Below, piece by piece: positions 1-7,389 of a stretch of 64,000 bases of DNA (positions are counted from its first letter, which is position 1; the number at the start of each line of letters is the position of its first letter). The notes under the pieces were generated by a model. It did no database searches. It was not told the DNA's origin and saw only the letters and a list, made by a program, of their open reading frames with translations. The DNA is from Inhella proteolytica (GTDB taxonomy: Bacteria > Pseudomonadota > Gammaproteobacteria > Burkholderiales > Burkholderiaceae_C): positions 1 through 64,000 of the forward strand of contig NZ_JAEDAK010000015.1 in NCBI RefSeq assembly GCF_016093275.1, written 5' to 3'. A program made the position numbers and the translations under genes.

Positions 1-99
1 GGCCACGAACGCGAAGGAATTCAAAACCCATTCCCTTGATGAATGGCTGCGCCATTCATCAGGGCTGGATATTGCTTGCAATCAGTGGGGAAGCCCTTG
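1..99. other. left edge beyond the last visible cassette, with one hairpin
   Basis: These bases lie outside the last recognisable attC site. The only clear structure is an inverted repeat at 33-64, with arms of about 14 bp around a TGC loop and a single extra T in the left arm. One unpaired base in a stem is typical of folded attC strands, so this could be part of a diverged attC, or simply a hairpin. On the minus strand an open frame begins at 55 and runs off the window, but it is too short to judge. Confidence 0.35.
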
Positions 100-163
100 T
101 AGTTTGAATTCAGCGGACCAGCCAGCGAAGCTGGCGCAGGTCCGCTGCAATGAAGGGTTGGCC
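97..163 (-). repeat. attC site of cassette 3, outer core box degenerate
   Basis: This imperfect palindrome is near-identical in its centre to the copies at 504-573 and 965-1034. It shares the GCAGCGGACC arm, the CGCCAGC/GCTGGC inner stem and the GGTCCGCTGAA arm. Read on the minus strand it starts with a good R'' box (GGCCAAC, 163-157). The R' box that should read GTTRRRY at the far end has lost its GTT: the plus strand reads TTGTAG where the other copies read an AAC triplet. The fold is therefore intact but the recombination point looks mutated. Confidence 0.75.
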
Positions 164-173
164 AGCACTGTGC

Positions 174-500
174 TCATAGCGAAAAACGTGCTGCAAGGTG
201 ATGAAGTGGCTGAAGCAGCAAAATCAATACAGCGCAAGTGAGTGCCAGCCACTTGGATGCTTTTCGATTCTCTGGGGAGCCCTGCATAGCAAGCGCAAAA
301 GCTGCAACCACGGAGACCGCCAAGACCAGTAAGAGAAGAACCCCCAGAATCAATTCGATGACATCCGAAATTCCATAAGGGTCGTTGGGCCCGATGTACA
401 AGCGGCTGTAAACAGCGAACCGAAAAATCAACCCAACGAAAAACAAGGCTGCGGCAGTGAAGCCAAGTGCCGCCGCCAGTCCTGGACGTAGGACTTTCAT
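174..500 (-). CDS. integron cassette 3 gene: small membrane protein
   Basis: This gene encodes a 108-residue protein of unknown function with three hydrophobic segments, at roughly residues 10-28, 45-70 and 84-100, so it is probably an inner-membrane protein. I chose the ATG at 500; an in-frame TTG three codons upstream is also possible. The gene fills the cassette tightly: the cassette begins at the core GTTGGCC on the minus strand (510-504) and the stop lies only 10 bp before the attC. Base composition is clearly less GC-rich than the chromosome around it, as is usual for integron cassettes. No family is recognised. Confidence 0.7.
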   Translation of the reverse strand: MKVLRPGLAAALGFTAAALFFVGLIFRFAVYSRLYIGPNDPYGISDVIELILGVLLLLVLAVSVVAAFALAMQGSPENRKASKWLALTCAVLILLLQPLHHLAARFSL

Positions 501-503
501 GCT

Positions 504-573
504 GGCCAACGTTTGAATTCAGCGGACCAGCCAGCGCAGCTGGCGCAGGTCCGCTGCAATGAGAGGTTAAGGC
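504..573 (-). repeat. attC site of cassette 2
   Basis: This attC recombination site follows the pentapeptide-repeat gene, whose TAA stop overlaps the R''-side AAC core. On the minus strand the site runs from CCTTAAC through an imperfect palindrome to the crossover box GTTGGCC at 510-504. It shares nearly all central bases with the other two attC copies. Such uniformity is characteristic of sedentary chromosomal integrons rather than mobile resistance integrons. Confidence 0.85.
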
Positions 574-959
574 GCTTGGTTGGCAAAGAGCTCATTGAAT
601 CCCTCGCACTCGACCGATTTGCACCCATAAACATTCGTATCCGGTGCCGTGCACGATCCGTTCAAATTGTCACGCAGGAATCGACAATTCTTGAACTCAC
701 AGTTTACAAAGCGGCAGCCCGAAAAGGAAGTTCCGCGAAACGTGCAATTTTCGAATACGCAATCCACCAGCACTGCGATGTTGAAGAGCCCCCAATACCA
801 TTCGATATTCGCAAATGAACTGGCGACGTAAACACCGTCAAATTCGCCACCCTCCAGCGACGCAGCCGAGAACTCGCAATAGCGGAAGAATTCATCGCTG
901 ACAGCAAGCGCCTTCCTGACGGCATGCGTCCCAACTATTGATTCACTGACGACTGGCAC
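567..959 (-). CDS. integron cassette 2 gene: pentapeptide-repeat-like protein
   Basis: The 130-residue product has a run of five-residue repeats in its middle (around residues 66-95: CVFEN, CTFRG, TSFSG, CRFVN, CEFKN, CRFLR). Phenylalanine recurs at every fifth position, the pattern of pentapeptide-repeat proteins that fold as a right-handed beta helix. The role is unknown; some family members mimic DNA and protect gyrase, but nothing here shows that. The GTG start at 959 lies 12 bp inside the cassette boundary (minus-strand GTTAAGG, 971-965). The protein is cysteine-rich and its gene less GC-rich than the chromosome, consistent with cassette capture. Confidence 0.75.
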   Translation of the reverse strand: MPVVSESIVGTHAVRKALAVSDEFFRYCEFSAASLEGGEFDGVYVASSFANIEWYWGLFNIAVLVDCVFENCTFRGTSFSGCRFVNCEFKNCRFLRDNLNGSCTAPDTNVYGCKSVECEGFNELFANQAP

Positions 960-964
960 TAGCG

Positions 965-1034
965 CCTTAACGTTTGAGCTCAGCCGACCAAGCCAGCGCA
1001 GCTGGCGCGGGTCGGCTGCAGCGAAAGGTTAGCC
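965..1034 (-). repeat. attC site of cassette 1
   Basis: This is the attC of the cassette nearest the integrase. On the minus strand it opens with R'' box GGCTAAC (1034-1028), passes through a palindrome with the same inner stem as the other copies (CGCCAGC/GCTGGC) and closes with the crossover box GTTAAGG (971-965). The outer arms read GCCGACC/GGTCGGC instead of GCGGACC/GGTCCGC. This is a compensated change on both sides of the stem, so the fold is conserved rather than the sequence. Confidence 0.85.
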
Positions 1035-1035
1035 A

Positions 1036-1311
1036 TCATGGTGATGGCCACTGAAGAAACTGAACCGCAAAGCCGAGGACGGCTATAACAAGTGCCGCAA
1101 CTGCACATTTGGCAGCCAGCGCCCCGGCCCCGGAAGGTGCGTCAATGCCGCCGGGTTGAGCGTCCTCGACCGTGGCTACCGCGCCATTGAGCAGCATTGC
1201 CGACGACACCCAGAGTGAAGCCGCCAGCCATTTGGCCGGGCTGAAAACAGCGACGGCTGCGCCAACGATGGCTGCCACTGCGATATGGATGAGCGCAGAC
1301 CGAATTTCCAT
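1036..1311 (-). CDS. integron cassette 1 gene: small membrane protein
   Basis: A 91-residue protein with three hydrophobic stretches (about residues 5-23, 27-46 and 64-86), probably a small integral membrane protein of unknown function. I start it at the ATG at 1311, four bases after the cassette boundary GTTAGCC (minus strand, 1321-1315). An open frame continues upstream to 1422 but crosses the attI/cassette junction, so the longer form would not be mobile. The stop is one base before the attC. It is the first cassette and so the one best placed to be expressed from the cassette promoter. Confidence 0.65.
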   Translation of the reverse strand: MEIRSALIHIAVAAIVGAAVAVFSPAKWLAASLWVSSAMLLNGAVATVEDAQPGGIDAPSGAGALAAKCAVAALVIAVLGFAVQFLQWPSP

Positions 1312-1314
1312 GAC

Positions 1315-1426
1315 GGCTAACGTGTTTTGGGGCGACAGTCGCCGCCGGATAAGACCGCATGGTGCTGCATAAGAAAGTCCCCTGTCGATCCTGCAAGTGG
1401 TTGATGTGTCGCGCTGAATCACTTGC
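1315..1426 (-). other. integron attI region (recombination platform)
   Basis: The first cassette joins the platform at the minus-strand core GTTAGCC (1321-1315). The sequence from there to the integrase promoter is the expected position of attI, the site where IntI inserts new cassettes. I see no obvious integrase-binding direct repeats by eye, so the right limit is approximate. Position next to the 5' end of intI and the exact cassette junction are the evidence. Confidence 0.6.
1367..1396 (-). promoter_or_regulatory. candidate cassette promoter (Pc)
   Basis: On the minus strand a TTGCAG box (1396-1391) is followed after 18 bp by TTATGC (1372-1367), a plausible sigma-70 promoter firing into the cassette array from within attI. 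Its position fits cassette promoters of other integrons. The match is moderate and unsupported by other evidence. Confidence 0.35.
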
Positions 1427-1455
1427 TTGACTGGATGTGCATCCAGTACTAAAAA
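1427..1455 (+). promoter_or_regulatory. intI promoter with LexA operator in its spacer
   Basis: A -35 box TTGACT (1427-1432) and a -10 box TAAAAA (1450-1455) are separated by exactly 17 bp. The spacer region holds a perfect 8-bp inverted repeat with a 2-bp centre (1430-1447) that matches the LexA half-site rule CTG-N10-CAG. A repressor bound here would block polymerase directly. LexA control of integron integrases is established for class 1 and Vibrio integrons, so SOS induction of this integrase is a strong inference. Confidence 0.8.
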
Positions 1456-1515
1456 TCCGCAAAAAGCGGCGCGCTGTTACATCTTCCAGACGGCGCGTCG
1501 AAGCGGAGGACGATC

Positions 1516-2586
1516 ATGCCAGCACCTGCAGAACGGCTGGGAGGGCGCGGCCAGCAGCGGCCGCGCGCCAGTTTGCCGGCCATGCCGCCGCTGCGCTCGG
1601 TGCGCCTGCTGGACCAGATGCGGGAGCGCCTGCGCTACTTGCACTACAGCCTGCGCACCGAGGAGTGCTACCTGTATTGGTGCCGGTTGTTCATTCGCTT
1701 TCACGGGCGGCGTCACCCGGCCGAGTTGGGGGCGGCCGAGGTGGAGGTCTTTCTGACGGACCTGGCCGTGCGCAGGCAGGTGGCGGCTTCGACGCACAGC
1801 CAGGCGCTGTCGGCCCTGCTGTTTCTCTACACCCGCGTGCTGGGCATGGATTTGCCCTGGCTGCAGCAGATCGGGCATCCGCGCAAGCCTGCACGCCTGC
1901 CGGTGGTGCTCACGCCAGGTGAAGTAGCGGGCATCCTGGGCGAACTGGAGGGCGAGCACCGCGTGTTGGCGCAACTGCTGTACGGCACCGGCCTGCGCAT
2001 CACGGAAGCCTTGCAGCTGCGGGTGAAGGACCTCGACTTCGGCCATGGCGCACTCATCGTGCGTTCGGGCAAGGGCGGCAAGGACCGGGTGGTGATGCTG
2101 CCGCAGTCGCTCCTGCCAGGGCTGCGCACGCAGTTGGCGGCGGCGCGGCAGCTTTGGCTGGCGGATGTGGAAGCCGAACGGGCCGGCGTGGAGTTGCCGC
2201 ACGCGCTGGAGCGCAAGTACCCGCGCGCGGGCCAATCCTGGGCCTGGTTCTGGGTCTTTCCCCAGGACCACCACAGCACCGACCCGCGCAGCGGCGTCAT
2301 CCGCCGCCACCACCGTTACGACCAAACCTTTCAGCGCGCCTTCAAGCGCGCCGTGGCCGCGGCCGGCATCCACAAGCCGGCCACGCCGCACACGCTGCGG
2401 CACAGCTTTGCTACGCATCTGCTTCAAAGCGGGTACGACATTCGCACCGTGCAGGAGCTGCTGGGCCATGCGGATGTGGCCACGACCATGATCTACACCC
2501 ATGTGCTGAAGCTGGGCGGCGGCGCGGTGCGCAGCCCGCTGGACGCGCTGCGCCGCCACAGCGCGCCGCGAAGCGACAGCGGCTGA
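1516..2586 (+). CDS. intI: integron integrase (IntI-type tyrosine recombinase)
   Basis: The enzyme catalyses site-specific recombination between attI and attC sites to capture or excise cassettes. The 356-residue protein carries the tyrosine recombinase signature: the first arginine in TGLRITEAL (near residue 160), H-x-x-R in HTLRHSF (near 293), then LGHADV and the nucleophile tyrosine in MIYTHV (near 327). Between them lies the extra patch found in IntI but not XerC/D, at about 229-262 with the motif [18 protein letters not shown]. The start at 1516 has a GGAGGA ribosome site 5-6 bases upstream. It diverges from three cassettes and is probably SOS-regulated. About 20 extra N-terminal residues precede the usual family start. 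Confidence 0.95.
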   Translation: MPAPAERLGGRGQQRPRASLPAMPPLRSVRLLDQMRERLRYLHYSLRTEECYLYWCRLFIRFHGRRHPAELGAAEVEVFLTDLAVRRQVAASTHSQALSALLFLYTRVLGMDLPWLQQIGHPRKPARLPVVLTPGEVAGILGELEGEHRVLAQLLYGTGLRITEALQLRVKDLDFGHGALIVRSGKGGKDRVVMLPQSLLPGLRTQLAAARQLWLADVEAERAGVELPHALERKYPRAGQSWAWFWVFPQDHHSTDPRSGVIRRHHRYDQTFQRAFKRAVAAAGIHKPATPHTLRHSFATHLLQSGYDIRTVQELLGHADVATTMIYTHVLKLGGGAVRSPLDALRRHSAPRSDSG

Positions 2587-2613
2587 AGCGTCGCTTCCAG
2601 GCTGCCCGGCGCC

Positions 2614-3549
2614 TCACCCGGCCGCGCCGGCAGCGCCATCGCGCGGTGGGCCCGCCCCCAGCCTGCTCATCAGGAACTCCACCGCCACCCGCACCTTGGG
2701 CACCTGGTAGCGCGCCTGCAGGTAAAGCAGGTAGATGCCGGCCTCGCCGCCGCGGTTCACCGACACCGGCTGCTCCAGCTCCAGCGCCACCAGCTCGCCG
2801 CGCTGCAGGTAGGGTCGCAGCCCCCATTCGGGCAGCAGCACCAGGCCGCGGTGCTGGCAGGCCATGGCGATGAGGCTGGCGCCGTCGTTGCTGATGAAGG
2901 CGGGCGGCACCGCCAGCTCGCGCCAGCCCTCTTCGTCCCGGCCCTGCCAGCGGATCAGCGCATGCGGGCCGCGGTACAGCAGGGCCTTGTGCTGGAGCAG
3001 ATCGGCCAGGGTGCGCGGCCGGCCGTGCTGGGCCAGGTACTGGGGCGAGGCGGCGAGCAGGAAGCGGTTGTCATCCAGGCGGCGCGCCACCACGCGGTCC
3101 TGCGGCTGGCGGCCGCCGCGGATGGCGAGGTCGATCTGGTCGCGCCCCAGCTCCACCAGGCCGTCGCTGAGGTGCACGTCGAGCACGATGTCCGGGTACA
3201 GCGCGCTGAATTCCTGCAGGGCGGGCATCAGCAACAGCTGGCCGTAACTGGGCATGGCGCTGATGCGCAGGGTGCCGCTGGGCGTGCGGCTGCACCGGCC
3301 CACCAGCTCGGTGGCGTCGTCCAGCTGCGCCAGGCCGGCGCGCACGGGCTCCAGATAGAGCGCGCCGATCTCGGTGAGCCGCACGGTGCGGGTGGTGCGG
3401 TGCAGCAGCTCCACGCCCAGCTCGGCCTCCAGATCGGCAATGCGGCGCGAGATGGACGAGGCCGGCACGCCGAAGGCGCGGGCCGCGCCGGAAAAGCTCA
3501 GGGTGTCGGCCACCTTGAGCAGGTATTGCAGGGCGCGCAGCTTGTCCAT
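2614..3549 (-). CDS. LysR-family transcriptional regulator
   Basis: A 311-residue LysR regulator with an N-terminal winged helix-turn-helix (residues 1-60, SFSGAARAFGVPASSISRRI) followed by a LysR substrate-binding domain that senses a small effector. The start at 3549 (MDKLRAL) is preferred to an upstream ATG because it gives the normal family N-terminus. It diverges from the reductase at 3670 across 120 bp, the classic arrangement in which the regulator controls the neighbour and itself. The effector is unknown. The 3' end faces intI with a 27-bp gap. Confidence 0.9.
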   Translation of the reverse strand: MDKLRALQYLLKVADTLSFSGAARAFGVPASSISRRIADLEAELGVELLHRTTRTVRLTEIGALYLEPVRAGLAQLDDATELVGRCSRTPSGTLRISAMPSYGQLLLMPALQEFSALYPDIVLDVHLSDGLVELGRDQIDLAIRGGRQPQDRVVARRLDDNRFLLAASPQYLAQHGRPRTLADLLQHKALLYRGPHALIRWQGRDEEGWRELAVPPAFISNDGASLIAMACQHRGLVLLPEWGLRPYLQRGELVALELEQPVSVNRGGEAGIYLLYLQARYQVPKVRVAVEFLMSRLGAGPPRDGAAGAAG

Positions 3550-3669
3550 GGCAGCCAATCTTTGTCGAAACAGCAAAAGATTTTGCTGACTGCGATGGAT
3601 TCCGCCAGGACTGGGTTCTCCCTAGCATTCGTTCCATTCCAACCCCAGGCGCCAGAACGGCGGCCCACC

Positions 3670-4668
3670 ATGACCCAAATGCTCAAAGCCCAGTACAGCG
3701 AACGCGGCCCGGTGCCGCAGGCCGTGATCCAGGCCGTGCCCTTCGAACGCCCGGTGCTGCAGCCCGGCCAGGCCCTGGTGGCGGTGCTGGCCGCGCCCAT
3801 CAACCCCAGCGATGTGCTGATGCTGACTGGCCAGTACGGCCAGTTGCCACCGCTGCCCGCCGTGGGCGGCAGCGAAGGCGTGGGCCGCGTGGTGGAGCTG
3901 GGCCCGGACACCCAGGGCCCCAGCATGGGCCAAACGGTGCTGCTGCCGGTGGGCATCGGCACCTGGGCCACGCATGTGGTGGCGCCCGCTGCGCGCCTGG
4001 TGCCGCTGCCGAACGAGGCCGACCCGCGCCAACTCGCCATGCTGACGGTGAACCCGCCCACCGCCTCGCTGCTGCTGAGCGATTTCGCCGATCTGCAGCC
4101 GGGCGACTGGGTGATCCAGAACGGCGCCAACTCCGGCGTGGGTAGCTATGTGGTGCAGCTGGCCAAGCTGCGCGGGCTGAAGACCATCAACCTGGTGCGG
4201 CGCGAATCAGCCGTGGCCGGTGTGCTGGCCCAGGGCGGCGATGTGGTGCTGGTGGATGGCGAGGGCCTGAGCGAGCGGGTCAAGGCCGCCACCGGGGGCG
4301 CGGCCATCAAGCTCGGCATCGACGCCGTGGGCGGCCAGGCCACCATGCGCATGGCCGCCGCGCTGGCCGAGAGCGCCACCATCGTCAACTACGGCGCGCT
4401 GAGCGGCGAGCCCTGCATCGTCACGCCGCGCGAGCTGGTGTTCCGCGATGTCACGCTCAAGGGCTTCTGGCTGGCACGCTGGTTCCGCGTCACCCCGCAG
4501 GCCGAGCAGTTCAAGCTGTTGGGCGAGCTGGCCGGGCTGATTGCCGCCGGCAAGCTGCACACGCCCATCCAGGCCGGCTACGAGGTGGCGCAGATCCAGG
4601 AAGCCGTGGCCGCCGCGGCGGCCGGGGAGCGCCAGGGCAAGATCCTGATCACCCCCACGCACGGTTGA
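3670..4668 (+). CDS. zinc-independent medium-chain reductase (2-enoyl thioester reductase-like)
   Basis: A 332-residue medium-chain dehydrogenase/reductase of the MECR/ETR-like quinone oxidoreductase branch, predicted to reduce an activated C=C or quinone with NADPH in the cytoplasm. The catalytic GroES-like domain comes first (INPSDVLMLTGQYG around residue 42). The nucleotide-binding Rossmann fold follows, with NSGVGSYVVQLAKLRG near 155-170. No structural zinc cysteines are present. It is divergent from the LysR gene at 2614-3549, its likely regulator. Its stop is six bases before the palindromic element at 4674. Confidence 0.85.
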   Translation: MTQMLKAQYSERGPVPQAVIQAVPFERPVLQPGQALVAVLAAPINPSDVLMLTGQYGQLPPLPAVGGSEGVGRVVELGPDTQGPSMGQTVLLPVGIGTWATHVVAPAARLVPLPNEADPRQLAMLTVNPPTASLLLSDFADLQPGDWVIQNGANSGVGSYVVQLAKLRGLKTINLVRRESAVAGVLAQGGDVVLVDGEGLSERVKAATGGAAIKLGIDAVGGQATMRMAAALAESATIVNYGALSGEPCIVTPRELVFRDVTLKGFWLARWFRVTPQAEQFKLLGELAGLIAAGKLHTPIQAGYEVAQIQEAVAAAAAGERQGKILITPTHG

Positions 4669-4673
4669 GCGTA

Positions 4674-4944
4674 TAGGGCCTGTTCCCACGACAGGAAGCC
4701 ACGCGAAAGGGCTTGGCCGGCTGGCAGCCTAGGCGCACGGCGAACGCACAGGCTGGCCGCCTGGGCGAGCCGGGCAACGACGGATGCCGGCCGGCCAAGC
4801 CCTTTCCCTCCGGGTTGCCACCAAAAAGGGCGCCCACTTCGTTGCGAAGCCTGGCCGTGGGCCCACCACGCCTGCGGCTTCGCGCCTCGTTGGCGCCCTT
4901 TTTGGTGGCAACGCGCTGGCTTCCTGTCGTGGGAACAGGCCCTA
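4674..4944. repeat. three-way-junction palindromic element, copy 1 (271 bp)
   Basis: The element fills the whole gap between two convergent genes. Its outer arms are a perfect 28-bp inverted repeat (4674-4701 and 4917-4944) beginning TAGGGCCTGTT and ending AACAGGCCCTA. Inside are two side-by-side perfect inverted repeats: arm A, 16 bp (4706-4721 with 4790-4805, 68-base loop), and arm B, 21 bp (4814-4834 with 4892-4912, 57-base loop). Folded, this makes a Y-shaped three-way junction. The terminal CTA is the stop codon of the minus-strand gene that ends at 4942. No open reading frame or transposase is seen. The element at 25942-26213 has the same layout. Confidence 0.85.
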
Positions 4945-5415
4945 GGCACCCATGCGGCCGCGGGCATGCGCCAGCGACCCTTGGGCCGGCAGCAGTGGCG
5001 CCGCCCGCCCCAGCGCGAAGGGCGGCATGTTCACGTAGATGGACTCCACCTGGCTGGGCTGCACGCAATAGGTTTCGTGCCAGACCCCCACCGTGCCGCT
5101 GCTGCCCACGCGGCGGTTGAAGTCGGCCCAGGCCGGCAGGTGCGCGGCCTCGCGGTCCTTGGCGTAGGCCAGCAGCTCGTCCAGGCTGCGCCAATACTGC
5201 AGCATCACGGTGGTGCGGCCGCCCCACAGCTCGCCGTGCAGGTAGCCGCGCTCGGGCTGGGCGGCCAGTTCCTGCAGCATGCGCGGCATCGCGCGCGCCA
5301 CCGGCAGCCAGCGGTCCACCCGCCAGAGCTGGTTGACGCGCATGCCGATCAGGAACAGCACGAAATCGCGCTCGGGGCGGGCGGTGTGGCGGCCGGGCAG
5401 GATGGCGGTGCTCAT
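4942..5415 (-). CDS. DUF4188 family protein
   Basis: A 157-residue soluble protein matching the DUF4188 family, which has a ferredoxin-like, monooxygenase-type fold; function is not established. Recognisable features are MRVNQLWRVDRWLPVARAM near residues 25-43 and VMLQYWRSLDELLAYAKD near 70-87, followed by an FNRRVGSSGTVGVWHETY stretch. The start ATG at 5415 overlaps the stop of the upstream epimerase by four bases, so the two are co-transcribed. The stop codon TAG is provided by the outer end of the palindromic element at 4674-4944. Confidence 0.8.
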   Translation of the reverse strand: MSTAILPGRHTARPERDFVLFLIGMRVNQLWRVDRWLPVARAMPRMLQELAAQPERGYLHGELWGGRTTVMLQYWRSLDELLAYAKDREAAHLPAWADFNRRVGSSGTVGVWHETYCVQPSQVESIYVNMPPFALGRAAPLLPAQGSLAHARGRMGA

Positions 5416-6401
5416 GCCAGCGCCTCGCGCTGCGGCAGCGCCGGCCAGCCCTTCCACAGGCCCTGGCGGGCCAGATCCGCCAGGCTGGCCTGCAGGGCCC
5501 ATTCCAGCGGGGTGTGCACCAGGCGTTCGCCCAGGTGCTGGCGCAGCGCGCCGCCGTCCAGCGCGTGCGGGCGCTCCCACAGATAGCGCATGGCCAGCAC
5601 CTCGCGCAGCAGGGGCACCAGCGGCGCGGCCAGCTGCCAGGGCCACCAGGGCATGCGCTCCAGCCGGGTGGGCACGGGCCAGCCCAGGGCCTGCGCAGCC
5701 TGGGCCAGGCCGGCCAGCAGTTGCTCGCCGGTGAGGGTGTGGCCCTCGAAGGTCCAGCTCTCAAAGCCCTGGGCGCCGCGCCGCTCGGCCAGGCCCACCA
5801 GGGCCTGGGCCAAGTCCGGCAGATAGGCCCAGGCATGCGGGCGGTCCAGCGGCCCCGGGTATTGCAGCCGCCCTTGCGGCAGCTGCTTGGCGATGGCCAA
5901 GTCCAGCCAGCTGCCCAGGCCGGCGCCGAAGAAGTCCCCCGCGCGCAGCAGGCGCACACGCAGGCGCCCGGCGGCGGCACGGGCCTGCAGTTCCTGCTCC
6001 AGCTGCAGGCGCAGCGCGCCCTTGGCCGTGCTGGGGCGCACCGGCGTGGCCTCGCTCAGCAGGGCCGGCATGTCCGCCCCAAAGGCGTAGACATTGCCCG
6101 GCACGAGCAGCAGCGCGTCCAGGCGCTCGGCCAGATCCATGGCCTGGCGGGCCATGGGCAGCAGCTCCTGGCCCCAGCGCGTGTAGGCCGGGTTGGCCGC
6201 GTGCAGCACCACGCGGGCGCCGGCAGCGGCTTCGGCCAGCGCGGCGGTTTCGGCCAACGGCAAGGCCAGCGTGGGCGGGCCGCCGGCTCGGGCCTGCCGG
6301 CCCTGGCGCAGCACACGCCAGCCCGAGGCCGCAAAGGCCGTGCTGGCCGCCTGGCCCAGACGGCCGCTGGCGCCGAGGATCAATACGGTGGGAAGGGACA
6401 T
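5412..6401 (-). CDS. NAD(P)-dependent epimerase/dehydratase-like oxidoreductase
   Basis: A 329-residue extended short-chain dehydrogenase. The N-terminus carries the nucleotide-binding ILGASGRLGQAAS glycine motif (about residues 8-20). VVLHAANPAYTRW follows near 65-77, and the sequence NVYAFGAD sits where the YxxxK-containing region of epimerases is expected. The exact substrate is unknown; similar proteins are annotated as sugar-nucleotide or isoflavone-type reductases. I use the ATG at 6401 (MSLPTVLIL) rather than the one at 6419. It overlaps the DUF4188 gene by 4 bp and diverges from a LysR regulator at 6487. Confidence 0.75.
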   Translation of the reverse strand: MSLPTVLILGASGRLGQAASTAFAASGWRVLRQGRQARAGGPPTLALPLAETAALAEAAAGARVVLHAANPAYTRWGQELLPMARQAMDLAERLDALLLVPGNVYAFGADMPALLSEATPVRPSTAKGALRLQLEQELQARAAAGRLRVRLLRAGDFFGAGLGSWLDLAIAKQLPQGRLQYPGPLDRPHAWAYLPDLAQALVGLAERRGAQGFESWTFEGHTLTGEQLLAGLAQAAQALGWPVPTRLERMPWWPWQLAAPLVPLLREVLAMRYLWERPHALDGGALRQHLGERLVHTPLEWALQASLADLARQGLWKGWPALPQREALA

Positions 6402-6486
6402 GGCGTGCTCGCGGGTCAATCACAACAGGGCGCCAGTGTGGGCAGGCCCAGCCCATTCCACAATCCACGAGCCCCGCAACCCAGCC

Positions 6487-7389
6487 ATGCAAAACCGTAT
6501 GAGCACCCTGCCCCGCTTCGACTGGTCGCTGATTCCGAGCTTTCTGGCGGTGCTGGATGCCGGCAGCCTGATGGGCGCGGCGCGCGCGCTGGACGCGCAG
6601 CAGCCCACGCTCTCGCGCCACATCGCCCAGCTGGAGGCGCAACTGGGCGTGGCCCTGTTCGAGCGCACCGGGCGCGGCGTGCAACCCACCGCCGCCGCCC
6701 TGGCCCTGGCCGAGGCCGCACGCCAGATGGCCGCCGGGGCCGAGCAGCTGGGCCAGCAGCTGCTGCGCCGCAGCCAAAGCAGCCAGGGCAAGGTGCGCCT
6801 GAGCGCCAGCCAGGTGGCGGCCAGCCACCTGCTGCCGCCCCTGCTGGCCGAGCTGCAGGGCGAGGAGCCCGGCATCCAGATCGAGCTGGTGGCCACCAAC
6901 GCGGTGAGCAACCTGCTGCGCCGCGAGGCGGACATCGCCCTGCGCATGCTGCGCCCCCAGCAGGCCGGCCTGGTGGCGCGCAAGCTGGGCGAGCTGAGCA
7001 TCCAGGCCTGCGCCCACCGCGACTACCTGGCGCGCGCCGGCACGCCGCGCCGCATGGAGGAGCTGGCCGGCCACCGGCTGATCGGCTACGACCAGAACGA
7101 GGCCATCCTCAAGGGTGCGGCCGCCGCCGGCCTGCCGCTGACGCGCGAGCACTTCGGCCTGCGCACCGACGACCAGGTGGCCTACACGCAGCTGGTGCAG
7201 GCGGGCGCCGGCATCGGCTTCCTGGCCAGCTTCCTGGTGCGCGACACCCCCGGCCTGGTGCCCCTGCTGCCCGAACTGGTAACGCCGAAGCTGCCGGTGT
7301 GGCTGGTGGTGCACCGCGAGATCCGCGGCAGCCCGGTGGTGCGGCGGGTGTTCGACTTCCTGGCCGAACGGGTGCCGGAGCGGCTCTAG
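6487..7389 (+). CDS. LysR-family transcriptional regulator
   Basis: A 300-residue LysR protein with a helix-turn-helix in residues 10-65 (SLMGAARALDAQQPTLSRHI) and a substrate-binding domain ending in QAGAGIGFLASFLVRD. It is divergent from the epimerase/DUF4188 pair across 85 bp and probably regulates it. The stop codon TAG (7387-7389) is the first three bases of the palindromic hairpin at 7387-7436, so the gene's end is defined by that element. Confidence 0.9.
   Translation: MQNRMSTLPRFDWSLIPSFLAVLDAGSLMGAARALDAQQPTLSRHIAQLEAQLGVALFERTGRGVQPTAAALALAEAARQMAAGAEQLGQQLLRRSQSSQGKVRLSASQVAASHLLPPLLAELQGEEPGIQIELVATNAVSNLLRREADIALRMLRPQQAGLVARKLGELSIQACAHRDYLARAGTPRRMEELAGHRLIGYDQNEAILKGAAAAGLPLTREHFGLRTDDQVAYTQLVQAGAGIGFLASFLVRDTPGLVPLLPELVTPKLPVWLVVHREIRGSPVVRRVFDFLAERVPERL

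Noticed and set aside
1-55. Minus-strand open frame starting at ATG 55 and running off the left edge
   Set aside because: Only 18 codons are visible, there is no ribosome site, and the start lies inside a hairpin. It might open the next cassette gene but cannot be supported.
4674-4944. Possible insertion sequence or transposon remnant at the palindromic element
   Set aside because: No transposase coding sequence, no target-site duplication and two internal palindromes instead of a payload. I keep it as a structured repeat rather than an IS.
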